A stretch of 64,000 bases of DNA from Sinohyriopsis cumingii (taxonomy: Eukaryota; Mollusca; Bivalvia; Unionida; Unionidae): positions 81,921,180 to 81,985,179 of the forward strand of contig CM068832.1 in assembly GCA_028554795.2 (NCBI GenBank), written 5' to 3'. Below the pieces are notes generated by a model. That model had not been told where the DNA came from. It saw nothing but the letters and a program-made list of their open reading frames with translations, and made no database searches. Shown here piece by piece: positions 1-13,885 of this stretch. Both the position numbers and the translations under genes were made by a program. Each line of letters opens with the position of its first letter. Position 1 is the stretch's first letter.

Positions 1-1
1 G

Positions 2-1602
<1,601 letters not shown>

Positions 1603-1685
<83 letters not shown>
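1603..1685. repeat. (TA)n microsatellite
   Basis: About 80 bp of TA repeat followed by a TATGCATG-rich edge. Confidence 0.97.
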
Positions 1686-1688
<3 letters not shown>

Positions 1689-2640
1689 TGTATATAGATT
1701 CAGATATGCATTCATGGCTACATCTAACGGACATATCCGACAGGCAGACATACAGAGAGACATAAATGCATGCACACTTATATAGCAGCTGTCTTTAATA
1801 GGAATATTTGTTAAAGTTAATTCTTTATTGTACAAATCAAAATCTTTATCCTACAATCATTACTGCTTCAAAATCCAACCCAAATGAAAGACACATTTAA
1901 CTTCGATCATATCGAAATCTAACTCTCTGCCCATAAAGTCCTTTCAAATTGCTGTTGTGAAGGTAGAAGTTTGGGGCCATCCTGCTTACAGCCCAATAAT
2001 TTTTCTTCAGTGTGATCTTCTGCAATCGAATCTGAGCTGTCAGTCACTGATGAAGCAGGAGCTCCCAACACTGTTTTTGGAAACCTGACCGGATGCCTCC
2101 ACAGTCTTACCAGATAAATATGTGCGCCTCTTATATCTACCATATAAAACGGATTCTGTCTTCTTACAGATGGATTCTCTCCCATATAGTAATCTTACAC
2201 ATTTCCTCACAATGTCACTTTATTTCCGCCTATATTTCCGCCTTAAGACACTCAATATCGCTGCTACTAATAGTTTCGCAGTCGTTTTGTGCGTCGTCTT
2301 CCCACCCCTGGGATAACCCTCGGGGATTTATGCTCAGTTACCACTGGTAGCATTGCTCTGTTTATATTATTCCAATCACGTCAATACGAGAAGCCAACGC
2401 ATCTTGCACCAACTACAAGTCTTTTATAGAAGTTACCTGTCTCTCACTGAGCCACCAATCTCATTTTGTTGCCATCCACCCTTTGTTGGAAGACACTGGT
2501 AATCCAGATAAAAAAGGGTACAGATATTAGTATTTATCTGATTATCTGCAAGTACGCCCTCTCAAGCCAGATTCGATCTTGACAGAATAACCCATGGTCC
2601 CCTAACATAAAGTGCTTGAACCAAGTACCCCTCCCGCACA
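1686..2640. other. Host DNA, no gene supported
   Basis: Several overlapping open frames of 60-90 codons lie on both strands, but none shows a recognisable motif or a homologue elsewhere in the window. I treat the stretch as non-coding, with a host exon not excluded. Confidence 0.4.
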
Positions 2641-2689
2641 TATTAGTTGATGTTAATCTGGAATTGATTGATCGTAACCGTGTGACTTA

Positions 2690-4240
2690 AAAGGAGTTTA
2701 GCGATGATAATGCAACGAATATCTGGTCAATATTCAGAGTAAAACACGACAATATTTTCAGCAGTGCTACCATGAATGACGAAGGAGCAATGATAATCAT
2801 TAATTATTTGGATCCTGATTGAACACATACTTTTTTCAGAATAAAATGTATTGTTTCCGCTATCCACGCTAACATAGACATTGACGTAACCTGGATTATC
2901 CGTGATGAACGCGACCCTGGTAGTGAATCACGAAAACACACAAAAATGAGCACCGGGGTTGTTGCCGTGTTAAATAAAAATTCTAGAGAAGGAATGTCAT
3001 CTGGCATTGAAAAACCAAACTATGAGACATCATGTCTTCTTACTCCAGTTGTTTATGGGATTTATCCGTTAAATAAGCCTAAAGTCAATAAACTATTGCC
3101 GATGCGACATGGGACTTCCACAGACGAAGTTATCCCGAATTGAGTCGTCCATAGAATTACATAATACTTTACAAATGAGTTACGTGGAAAAGGTATCACA
3201 AGTCTGCGACGCGAACAAATAAACTCGTGGGAAAATAACATTCAATTTATTGGAGCCACGATCAGCCACATCGCAAAACTGGAAACATGATTAAAATTTC
3301 CGATCGAGATGAGAACAATAACCTGAGATATCTTGTACACAGCTAAATGTGTAAGAAACGGAGCTCCTATAGTAATGATTGATCTTAACGCTCACGCATG
3401 GACGCCAAGTATAATGATATTTCCACGAGATAAACGAGTGATGACGATGACCACTGACATGTTTCAGTTCATCCATACGATCAGTTAAACCGAGTCAGTT
3501 TCCGTGTGGTTGTTCCAGTAAGATGAAAATAGTAGATTCGACCAGTTCATACTGCCATGGTGCGATCTTTATCGAGCGGAATCTCTTCATATCAAATGAC
3601 AAAGACTGCGCTGAGATACACGGAAGAAAACGACAATATAGAACGATGACTGAGAAATTGTTTTACTGTTCCGTCTTTTGTTGCTTATTTTCCTCAGAAG
3701 AACAAAATATTGAGACCGATATGTGGATAATTTCTTGAATACATTCAACGATCATGTGTGTAATACGGGCATGGAGGGTTGTGGAATACCAAATATGATT
3801 TCAAAGAAGTTAGCTCAGCTGACATAGTTGCATATTATCCTGGAAGTTATCTTGTTATGGGTGAATGTAAGGAATATTTTAAACGATTTGGACATGATAC
3901 ACATGAGATGACTAGGTTATCGATATATGGCCCCCTACCCTGTGGGGTAGATCCATATTTCGATGTATCTGGATTTGCCGAAATTGAATCGTTTGAGTTT
4001 GCAGCGCATATTCATCCATTTATTGTTGTTTGGTTTGGCCGGCATTTTCATATACCTAATCCAGATATAAATATGATGGCTTGTCGTGCTAAAAGTGAAC
4101 GTGGCTGGGCTCCAATAGTGCTGCAGCGATATATGCTTGATAAGAATATACTAACATCGCTAACCGTAAGAGAGACAATCATTTCATATTGCCCACAATA
4201 AACAGGTTTGGATGGCAAAACCCGCTTGTCGAATTCCTCA
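2690..4240 (+). pseudogene. Element A: decayed replicase (N-terminal region through polymerase motif A)
   Basis: Translated pieces in all three forward frames line up in order with the element replicase at 43,724-46,708. They include an N-terminal WSIF segment near 2.72 kb, a MNDEGAMIIINYL stretch near 2.77 kb, the YGIYPLN segment near 3.06 kb, the HAWT segment near 3.40 kb, and from 3,779 a 140-codon open piece with WNTKYDF, a motif A-like ADIVAYYPGS and the FGRHF block. Frameshifts and stops break it many times, and similarity fades just after 4.2 kb. It is an old dead copy of the same family. Orientation is forward, as in D. Confidence 0.8.
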
Positions 4241-6149
4241 ACATCGAAAATGATTGTCTGTTCAAAATCTAGCTTGTGTATAAATAAATAAATGTTAAAG
4301 ATGCTTAAGTACACACCCAGCTTGTTGCTGAGTCCTTCGAGTTGAATTTCCTCAGGTCTAATCATATCGATGATGCGTATGTAAAAGGGTTCTGGAACAT
4401 TGACAACACTGAGGCACCAGTTAGTGATGGAATAATTTATTGGTGATCATTTATCGATAATGTATAGTGTACCCTATCAGCCACTATATTCGATTTAGAT
4501 GCCTAAATACGACATAGATTCGCTTACCTTTAAGAGGTGTGGTATAGGTTGATCAAAACGATCCCAGACGGCAAAAAAAATAAGTGTGTCATTTGTTTTG
4601 CCGGATTTTAAGTTTCATCTCCCTCCCTGTTTACCATTTATATAATTAAGATCCATAAATATACTTTCCGTAATAGTGAGAGTAGGTCCTATATAACCTG
4701 GCTGACTTCTACATCTATATATTATATTGTCATATCAGAACTTGACGAAGAAAACAAGCACATTTGATTTGATTCCTTTCTATCTACTGAATTCGGTCAG
4801 GTTTCTCGCAGTGGGTCCTCGTGAAAAACAATAATGTTGATATCTAAGTTGGACAACTGCAGTTGTCTAGTTGGATTTTTAAAAATCACACGCTCCATTG
4901 ATTTATTGTTAAAAGTCAACAGCGAAACAATTGCTCCTCTTAGTCTTATCTTCTTTGCTAAATCCATAAATATCGCCTCCCGCGCCTGCCACTGCTGTTG
5001 CTCCTCTGTACATATCAACTCTCACGTCTTGTTTACTTTTAAGTCTAACTTCTAAGGGGCGTTGTCTTTGGCAAAACAAAATACATTATCAGCATATACA
5101 AATGTCCTTTCGATCTTCAAGAGAACAATTATATTGACGTGTCCTACTCTTCTAATTTTATTCGTCCAGATTCGTTGTGAACACTATATAATAATGATAA
5201 TCTCGGAGGTTTCGATCAAGCAACAGAGAGGCGCCCACGAAAAACGAGTATTGAACACGTTTTTAATCGAGTCGTCATCCAGATAATTTCTAAGACATGG
5301 AATCTGCCATCTCAGCAAAACGTTTTAGCGACTTTAGTCATGATTTTACTAAAATAACTGCCAGTGTTCATGTAATCGGAAGTTTCGCTTTCCGGAGTGA
5401 GATCATGGCTGCTAGTGGTACTTTCATCCCTAATCGACGCAGTCAATCTTTAACTGATTGAAGCACCCGCCATTCCATATCAGCGCCTCTGATGCTATAA
5501 ACGACTCGTATTGCAGCTTGTTTAGCAATGGGTGCAGATCACGAGACCAGGCCAGTGAAAACCGCATGCACAAAGGTGAACAATAACAAGAAGGTTGTTT
5601 TATGCTCACCAAGCGTATCTCCATCACATCTCCGTTCTGTTTCCCGAGGAGAAATAGGAAACGTTTGACATCCTTGAAGCATTTAGCTGTCTTGACAACT
5701 AGACCATATTGTGTTTATTTCCCATTATCGTTTCATACGCGGGCTTGACTAGAGACGCCAACCTTTGTTTGAAGCGCCGGTAAGGTCTTCGAAATTGAAA
5801 GCATTTTGTTTCCGCGATTTCTCGGACAGTCATTAATCACAGAGATGCTTCATTTGTTTGCGGTTATCTTTGTCTTATTGGTTAGCACATTCTACTATAA
5901 TATCACTGGCGCCACATCCTATTCATACATCGCGGTCTTGAAGTTCGCTAAAGAAGCAGTTGTATCAAAACCCGCAAAAAACATGTATGCCTATTGTCGT
6001 AATGTCATTGGAAGGTTTAGTCATGTCGAACGTGTGAAACATACGTTTTTCCCGGGAGCAGGTCACACGTTCAACACAAACATGTCTCTAAACGCATCAA
6101 CCGTACAAAAAAGCCAATTAAGTTTTGTAAGGTCATGTATGTAAACAGC
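4241..6149. other. Unassigned sequence between two element A remnants
   Basis: Short open frames exist on both strands, for example 4,797-5,018 reverse and 5,806-6,144 forward. I could not match them to any gene of the family or to any other protein. Since replicase debris precedes it and a possible ATPase fragment follows, some of this may be decayed element DNA. That is inference. Confidence 0.3.
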
Positions 6150-6440
6150 ATATCATAAATTTGTTGCAGTTGCCCTCGATCACTTTGGGCACATGTGCGT
6201 GCGTAACGTTGGGTCATATAGATCACGTCTTCGTCGACCCCGTAAAATATTCCTATCTGGTTGACTTGATCGTAAACGTCGAATCGTCATGCATGACATG
6301 ATTAGGGTTTTCTGGATACATATCTCAAGGGTAGGGGACTCATCAATCATGATAAGTAACTGGGTGGCTGAAGATTGAGTCGTGTTAGCTTTAATGTTGG
6401 AACCGAGAAGAGGCGAAACCAATAAGTACGTTAAAACACA
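6150..6440 (-). pseudogene. Element A: possible packaging-ATPase fragment
   Basis: On the reverse strand a short run reads RIF...DVIYMTQRYA..., matching the ARIFSRGRH..TDVIYVTQRYT region of the ATPases at 29.3 and 48.2 kb. Nucleotide similarity to 29.49-29.60 kb is clear over about 100 bp. The Walker A region is not recognisable. Its strand is opposite to that of the element A replicase, whereas in C and D the ATPase and replicase share a strand. So this remnant is either rearranged or from a separate insertion. Confidence 0.55.
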
Positions 6441-9390
6441 TCTGATCGTCTACTCATGGTTAAAAACTTACAACGAATTCCAATTTAGCCTACGCGTAAT
6501 CAAATCCATAAGCAGTTGCATTTTCCATTTTCCAGGATCTGACAAAATATTAAAGAGCGACCTTCTTCGATCGGAACTATGCTTGGATGGTCTGCTCATC
6601 CCCGGAAACTCAGTAAAGGAAAACTAGAACTTTGGACGCTTCTAATTTTAACTTTCACGGCGATGATATGTTAAATGTCAAATGTTGTGTACAAGATCTA
6701 TATGCTGTCTTTGTGTCTGCAGTACGACATTATACCTCATATAACAACTCTAACTCAGAAACAGCAGTAGCAACCGCATGAACCTGCATGTGAAGCAAAG
6801 CAGTTTACCTTCTTTATTTAAGAAAATATAGCCTTTTTGTCGCTGTTGCATTAATGAAACTACCGGGATTATGGTGGAATAAATATAATGGTGACAAATA
6901 TCCGTGGACACAGGTACTGCGGGCCAAGAACTCGATAAATAAATAGCACCTGATTCCAACGCTGATGTTGCATGTTACCGATATGATCTTGCTCAACATC
7001 AGGGATCTAATTCTTTACTAGGCCGCAATTGTAGTACCAGGTATGGGAACAAGATTCGCTGGATTGATTGTCAAAGGACCTTTGAAGGCCAAGAAAGCAA
7101 TTGGCGAATCTGAAGTTCTTCTCAGGGTCTCCAGCTCGTCATTTGAAGGTATAGCCTCTGTATAATAAACGGAGACGAGCAACTGGCCACACTATACTAT
7201 AGTCCTTGCGTTTATTAGAAGCTTTCGTCTTTCAATTTTTCCATGACATTCCTGTTGACATTGCAGAATAGTCCACGGGTATAAGCTGCTGTCATATTCA
7301 CGCTAAAGCGACGTCAGACTCATAACTGTGTAGATCTTCATGGTAATGCGCATCATCAGCAACATAATGATGTCTGTATCATGGCATCATCGAGTTTACC
7401 AGAACTCTTCAATGTTCAACTAGGACAGATTCAGGACAGACGCACAAACGTAGATTTGTATCGTCAGTTTCAGTTTGAATTTCTTATTATGAACTGCATT
7501 CAATCAGCCATCAAATATAATGCGGAATTTGAACGCATTCCCATCAATCAACGGTTTGTATTTAACAAAGTCCCAGACAAGGTCTACACCAATGCATTTT
7601 TCCATGTTTTTCTAGTAATATAGCAGTATTCTGATAGAAGATAGCCTTTGTAAATTAGTTTGTTGCGGCCGTCTGCAGATTGTTTTTCGTCGGAATATAG
7701 GGGTATCTAGGGGCGATGACAAAATCTCATCACCGGTGATTCGAAACGCATTCCAAGATGTAAGTACAGAGTTCATACGTAGACGACATATTGGAGCTTA
7801 GTAAACTGTTTAGACGAACTTGGAGAACTTGATAAACTTCCCACTGGAATCCTCCACGAGCATACAATTTAACCGCGACAACCATTTGCTGGCTAACAAA
7901 ATCTCGCCTGGAGCCAGTGTGTACTCCGTGTGGTCTAGTCTTCGCGTAAGTCATTGTGCATACCGACGTGTGCATTGCGTCTAGATTTACCAGTTAAACG
8001 TAGCCTACAGGTATTGGCTGCAGCACAGTCCATCGTACAGACTGTTCGTGTAAAGATTCGTTTTGTTACTGCTTGGTTTATCCAGGTTGTTTCGGTCCAC
8101 TCATGGTTTGTTCACGCCGGATCACCAATACAACCTCAGAAATCCCGTTAGCCACTCTGTAGTTCTCAAGGGAACAATCGGAGAACCAACAATGAGTGGC
8201 CGCAAAATATAGCGTATTTCATCTTGGGTAAAAAAAAATTATGAGTGCGGAAGATAAAAGCTCTTGTCCAATTCATTTTGCTCTAACCTCAATCTATTTA
8301 ATATAACCTCAACCAAGTCCTTGTATCGATATCATATCCTCCGACCAGTTTGTTTTTCGGACCGGACAACTTCTTAGCAAGACCTTTATGGGACTTTTTC
8401 CGCATTTAAATTCGAGAAAATAACATATGAGACTGAATATTCTTGCCTTAGTATGACATAATTGACGCTGCAGATTTTATTGACTCGTCCGCAGTTATAA
8501 TCATGGTCAGATGACAACACTTCGGCATAATATATATGCAGGCGGCGTATAAATGCAAACCTGTAATTTTCTTGGCGATAAGAGTCATTGAAATCCGGGC
8601 TTGGACCCGGATGTATCTACTTGCTGCATTGTTGACATTATTCATGTATGCAGGGCGTAAAAAGTTTTTTCATTGCGCCCGCTCGACAATAGTAGTTTCG
8701 ATACGATGGAGGCGGTTATCCTCATCAGCGACCACAGCAGTGACTCCAGCCCACCAAGACTGCGACACAATCTTAATATGTAACTGTAATACTGTTGTAC
8801 AAACTTGCCTCCTGGTATCCTAATTTATCTGTAGCGCACGATTTTGTTTGAGTTGATTCACAGTAGGCATGACCATATATAAGAGACACATTATATAAGC
8901 TCCTATGAGATAATGCAAATCTTCTAGCATCATTGTATAGTATCAGGATCAGAATCAGACGTCTTTTTAAGATAGATATCTCTATTCTTGCAATCCTATA
9001 TATTAGTTTAGTCATTGACGTCATCATCGGCCTTTCGACATTAGTGTTTTACCTTATCGCCGCCACCCACGATAAAGCTCAGCTACGGATCCTCATGGTC
9101 TGCATATATGATCATTTGTCTTGACCCATACATTACCTTAAAGGTACGATCAATCACGATTCCAGCATGTATTGGAATCAAAAATGGGATCTCAATATTT
9201 AAAATGTCATGTTTCATTGCAAAGTTATGCTTTTTCAAGCCATCAGTCATTGTATATATTGCCCCTCAATGGCAATGAACTTCCTATATAAATGAGGACT
9301 GTATTTTTTAACAGACAAACTAGTCAGTTGCCTCCCAATGAATGATGTATAAAACCTGATGCGATTCGATGCTTGCTCGTTTCATATTTA
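6441..9390. other. Non-coding or unrecognised region
   Basis: Open frames reach about 95 codons (7,381-7,623 and 8,536-8,823 forward; 7,730-7,975 reverse), with no motif I recognise and no match to the intact elements. Probably host DNA, possibly with ancient element debris. Confidence 0.35.
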
Positions 9391-9391
9391 T

Positions 9392-10620
9392 TTATTTGGA
9401 TATTTGTGGGATTAGAATGAAAAAGCTGATGTTATATAGATGGATGTTGGCTATGGATTGTAATGAAACAGTTGCTGGATTGTATGATATGTAAAGGAAA
9501 GTAATAATACAAACCTTGGAACTGGACAGTAGAGGCATATCTTGGATTTCAGTAAAACGTGGGCTCTGTATGATAAGATATCCATGGGATTTCAAGCGAA
9601 ACCCAGTTGCTGGATAGTATAGATATTTGTAAAAATTTGATGAAACCAAATGTTCGATAGTAGAATAGGCGTGGGAAGGGAATCAAAACTAATTCATAGC
9701 AGTGGGGTGTTTTGATTATTATGCAAAGTTTGATGGTAGATATTATAATATGTGTCTGGTTGTAATATAAAAGCGTGTGCTGGATAGTAGTTGTGTGTGT
9801 TTTGATTATAATCAAGAGGTGACTGATGGATATGTAGGATTGTAATCATAAAAGCGAGTGCAGGATGGTATGGATGTGTGTTTGGATTGTAATTACAAAG
9901 TGGGTGCTAGAAGGTAGGATACGTATGTGTGCGTGCGTTTAATTAAAAGGAGCTTTAGTCAATGTAGGAGCATGTGTTGTATTGCAATCAAAAAGTGGAT
10001 TCTAGATAATAGGGTATGTTTTGGGATTGCAATACAAAAGTTATGTGTTGGATAGCAGGATATGTGTGGGATTATAATTAAAAGGAAGTTGATAGAAAGT
10101 AGAGACATGTGTTTGTATTGCAATAACAAAATTGGCTGCTGGGTAATAGAGGACCGTGAATGGAATGCAATAAAACAGTCGGTATTGGTAAGCAAAATAT
10201 ATGTGGAATTGTAATTAAAACGGCGCGTAATGGATATTAGAGATAAGTGCTTGGATTGCAAACAAAATGAGTCTGTTAAAAAGGGTCTGTGTTTTTGGAG
10301 TATAATCAAAACGTGGATGCTGAATAAGTAGGATATATGTTTGATTGTAACTAAACAAATAGAACTGAATATTAACTCTATATGTGGGCTGGTATTATAA
10401 AAGTGTGCGCTGGAAAGGTAGTGCGTGTTGGGATTGTAATAGAAAACTGTGCTGGTAAGTAGGATTATGTTTGAATTTGCAATCAAAATGCGAGTGCTGA
10501 ATGTAATGCGGGTGATATATAGTATTATATATGATGGATTATAATCAAAATCTACGTCCTGAATAACAGTTACATGTGTCAGATTGTAAATAAAAGATTG
10601 GTGCAGGCAGTATTTTGAAT
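9392..10620 (-). repeat. Degenerate minisatellite, period about 55-60 bp
   Basis: A loosely conserved unit recurs about twenty times: TGGATTGTAATNAAAA, a short G-rich piece such as GTGGGTGCTGGATAGTA, then GGATATGTGTTTG. Units differ by substitutions and small indels. The 175-codon reverse frame at 9,959-10,486 is a by-product of this repeat (stop-poor complement) and not a gene. Confidence 0.8.
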
Positions 10621-12650
10621 TTTACATTATACTTAACGTTACAAGTGAAGACATTCCGATTTTCACAGTAACATTAAAGATGCAACTGGGAAAAGATATG
10701 TATTAAAAATGTACATTATTGTTAACCCTTAAGTTATAGGTATTCCAAAATATTCGTGTCCCTATAAACCTTCGACCCTTTATCGCTCATAATTTATAAG
10801 GTTAAATTTTCCGATTTTAAACTCCTCTCATCCCTGAAAGTTTTCGAACCTGTTTATAATGAGAATCCCGTAAAGCGACCGAACGTTATACATTACTACT
10901 CATATATGAAAATAAACATACATGAACAGCGCATACATCATGCATTCCATGCAGCAAAGCCAATAAAAGAGGGAGGTATATAAAACTGTTCCCTCACTCA
11001 GAACCTGTACGAAAGGCATTCAATATTTCGGTAAAGAGAGAGAAAGTGATTTATTCATAGTTCTCGGTTTATATTTAATAACACCCACATTTAAATGACT
11101 ATATTACTTCGATGCAAATGTTGTTAAGTGCTCTGTCAATTGATATAACAGGGCAGCCGACTCGTCATTGTACGCCAGGATGTGAAACTTCGCAACCATT
11201 CAGTGGAATTACACATCGGTCTCAAATCGCCTACCTAAGTGTTTTTAACTGGAAGCTATAATACATATTTACAATCTTTTAAATTCTCCACATCAACGAA
11301 TTATAGGTAAAATGTGAGTGTTATAAATTGGTAAACATCATGTGAAATAATATAAGGATAAACATTATCTACTCTAAAGGAAATCAAGCGAAGAAATAAA
11401 GTCAGATTTGTTGCCTACTGAAAATCTAATAGCAATGGGCATTCACATTGCAGTCAAACATGTCAATAGCATATAAACAAACATATTGTATTATTACGAA
11501 TCTATGGTCTCAAGGTAAGAAAACACGTTCCTTTCTAGAAACTTTAAATTCATAACAGAGGCTACATCTTGTACTCCGATTCAAGGAAAGGTTTGTGTAT
11601 ACCTTACAAACAAGAGATAAATCAGGTACGCACTTAAACTATATCCTCAATCATGGGGAAATGTCAGGAACACAATAGAACTTAAATATACATATAATTG
11701 TATGTTTATAATATCAGTATTTCTAAATTAAATCACTGTTCAACATCTGTATCTAAGTAAAATGTATCCATTCGCCATATAGTTCAAGCAGTCGATAATT
11801 AGTTCTGAAGTAAGTGTTGACACGTAAGACCAACGAAAACGATATCGATATCTAGTAGATAATGATACATCGAATGTTTTATAGTAGTATGTTTTGAAGC
11901 ATATCAATGTGCATTCTTTTAAGTCGTGCGTATGTTCTGCTTTGTTTGTGTGGATTGTATTGCACTAAGTCTAATGAATGGGTTTGTCATGACCAACGTA
12001 TACTCAGATAACACGCTATCCTTGAGTCCTTGACAACAGCTCCACAATTGAAATAATTCTTCGTAATAGTCAGGGAATAGGAACATAAATAATGGTACCA
12101 AGTTCTTTATTGTGTGGTGTGGAACACAACACACACCTTTGCCTATATGCTGGGCGAAAAGAAACACAACATCGAATAATTACAGAAACACTCTTTCTCA
12201 CAAGCATACCCTATCTCGTCATATATTATTGTTAGAGTGGCACTGTTTTATCCATCAGTTAACTCTCTGTTTAATGTTGTTGTTCTGGGGTTTCTCTTCT
12301 CAAGATAATCTATATATGACAGCCAGTATCAAAGATCGAGGAAGAATCTGGGAAAACCCTGGCAAGAATCACCGATCCACTGGATAATATTGGCTAACTT
12401 TCTCACATGTCCACATTGGCTGAGCCTGAGACTGGAACCCACACGGAGAGAACAGATGTGAAATGGCAGTAAGTGGTACAGACAAATGCTTTAGACCGAC
12501 TGCTACCTGGTGATTTATGGTGATATATCCATACGTATTTAAATGCATACTTAAATTCATGCATACTTTTTCTAACCTAATATATTTATACCAATGAAAC
12601 GGTCCTCCTGAAATTGGTCTATATCAACTGCTTAGGTACAAATGGCGAGT
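10621..12650. other. Host AT-rich DNA, no gene seen
   Basis: No repeats, RNA genes or coding features could be supported. The frames at 11,919-12,387 on both strands show no motifs. Confidence 0.5.
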
Positions 12651-12661
12651 TGTATCTTTTT

Positions 12662-12745
12662 AAACATACATACATACATACGTACATGCATACATACATG
12701 CATGCATACATACATACATACATACATACATACATACATACATAC
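12662..12745. repeat. (ACAT)n microsatellite
   Basis: ACAT tetranucleotide tract with GCAT and CGTA variants. The sequence just downstream (a TATATTCAAAGGCAAC-like stretch and AAAGCTGAAA) resembles 28.49-28.55 kb, so it belongs to a dispersed host repeat. Confidence 0.9.
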
Positions 12746-13631
12746 CGATACAGTATTTATATTCAAAGGCAACTTTTAGAGCAAAGATAACACTGGGACA
12801 AAAGCTGAAAACATAATACCTTTATATTTTCCTTTGCATTTATTAGTTCTTAAAGATAGGGATCCTCTTTAAACAATCACATACCAATCTCTAATTATAT
12901 CATAGCGTTTCAATAAATCAGGGACGTTTACTTTACAAGATAAACAGATGCAATTCAATTCATATAGCATGAATATAAATATGGAGAAAATATGTTAATA
13001 TAGCTTACAAAAGCATACAATAGACTGATAATAAGGTAACACGGATAATCACATATAAGAAGAAAGATTTACTTACAATTCCCACCTCCTTCTTAAATAA
13101 ATACAAATTTGCAAAGGTTTCGGAAACGCATTCATTGGTAAACAAAACGCATTATATTCCTCCAGATATGTCCTCAGCAATAGAAACTTCACAGTTTATC
13201 CCGCAAAAATTATTCAATACACTGCTGCCGAGACAAGAATTTAGCTGGCTTCGTTTTATCTCACTTTGCATTGTCTGTGACTGTACACTTTACATGTTAA
13301 TACGCAATTATGATTAGTTAAACCAATACTTATGCTGATAAATTATAACAATATGTTATACAATGTTGCATAATTGGTATATAACCTGACTATAGCGTTT
13401 CTGATCATATCAGTAGAATATAAAGACTAAATTATAATTATTTATAAATATGAATGTGTACTTGAGTGTACGTGGATATATTAGCTATTTACGCAATGCA
13501 TCGATGCATTTGATTAAAGAAAGTTTTAATTTGATCCTTAATACTATTATTTTTTTAATGGTTCGAGAGGATAGTCTTGACATATTCTTTAGTAGTGTTA
13601 TGTATAGCTTTGAACTGTGCTTAACCTTTGG

Positions 13632-13885
13632 AGGCTCCGAGTGGCCGAGTGGTCTAAAGCGCTCTCCGTTACGGATCACTGCCATCTCACCTCTGTCTGC
13701 GTGGGTTCGAGTCTCGGATTCGGCTAATGTTGGTATGTGAGAAAGGTTGCCAGTAACTTCTCGTGGGTCGGTGGTTCTTTCCTGTGTTTTCCCGGGTTCT
13801 TCCTCCAACGTTAATACTGGCCGCCATGCATAGCCTATCGTCTGCTGAAAAATGGCGTTAAACCCCATAGCAACAACAAACAACC
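13632..13885 (+). mobile_element. tRNA-derived SINE
   Basis: The 5' part is tRNA-like with Pol III box A (TGGCCGAGTGG at about 13,642) and box B (GGTTCGAGTC at about 13,704), spaced as in a class II (Leu/Ser-type) tRNA. It is followed by a non-tRNA body with CCCGGGTTCTTCCTCC and a tail reading ATGGCGTTAAACCCC then CAACAACAAACAA. This head-body-tail plan and the GGCGTTAAAC tail are typical of mollusc and other lophotrochozoan SINEs. It is not a functional tRNA: the anticodon arm is not convincing and the body is fused on. Confidence 0.75.

Noticed and set aside
2946..3143. 65-codon frame as an independent gene
   Set aside because: It is one reading-frame piece of the decayed replicase of element A.
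9959..10486. 175-codon reverse frame
   Set aside because: Lies wholly in the degenerate minisatellite; low-complexity, no motif.
13635..13724. Functional tRNA-Ser/Leu gene
   Set aside because: Boxes A and B are good, but the anticodon arm is unconvincing and a SINE body and tail follow directly.
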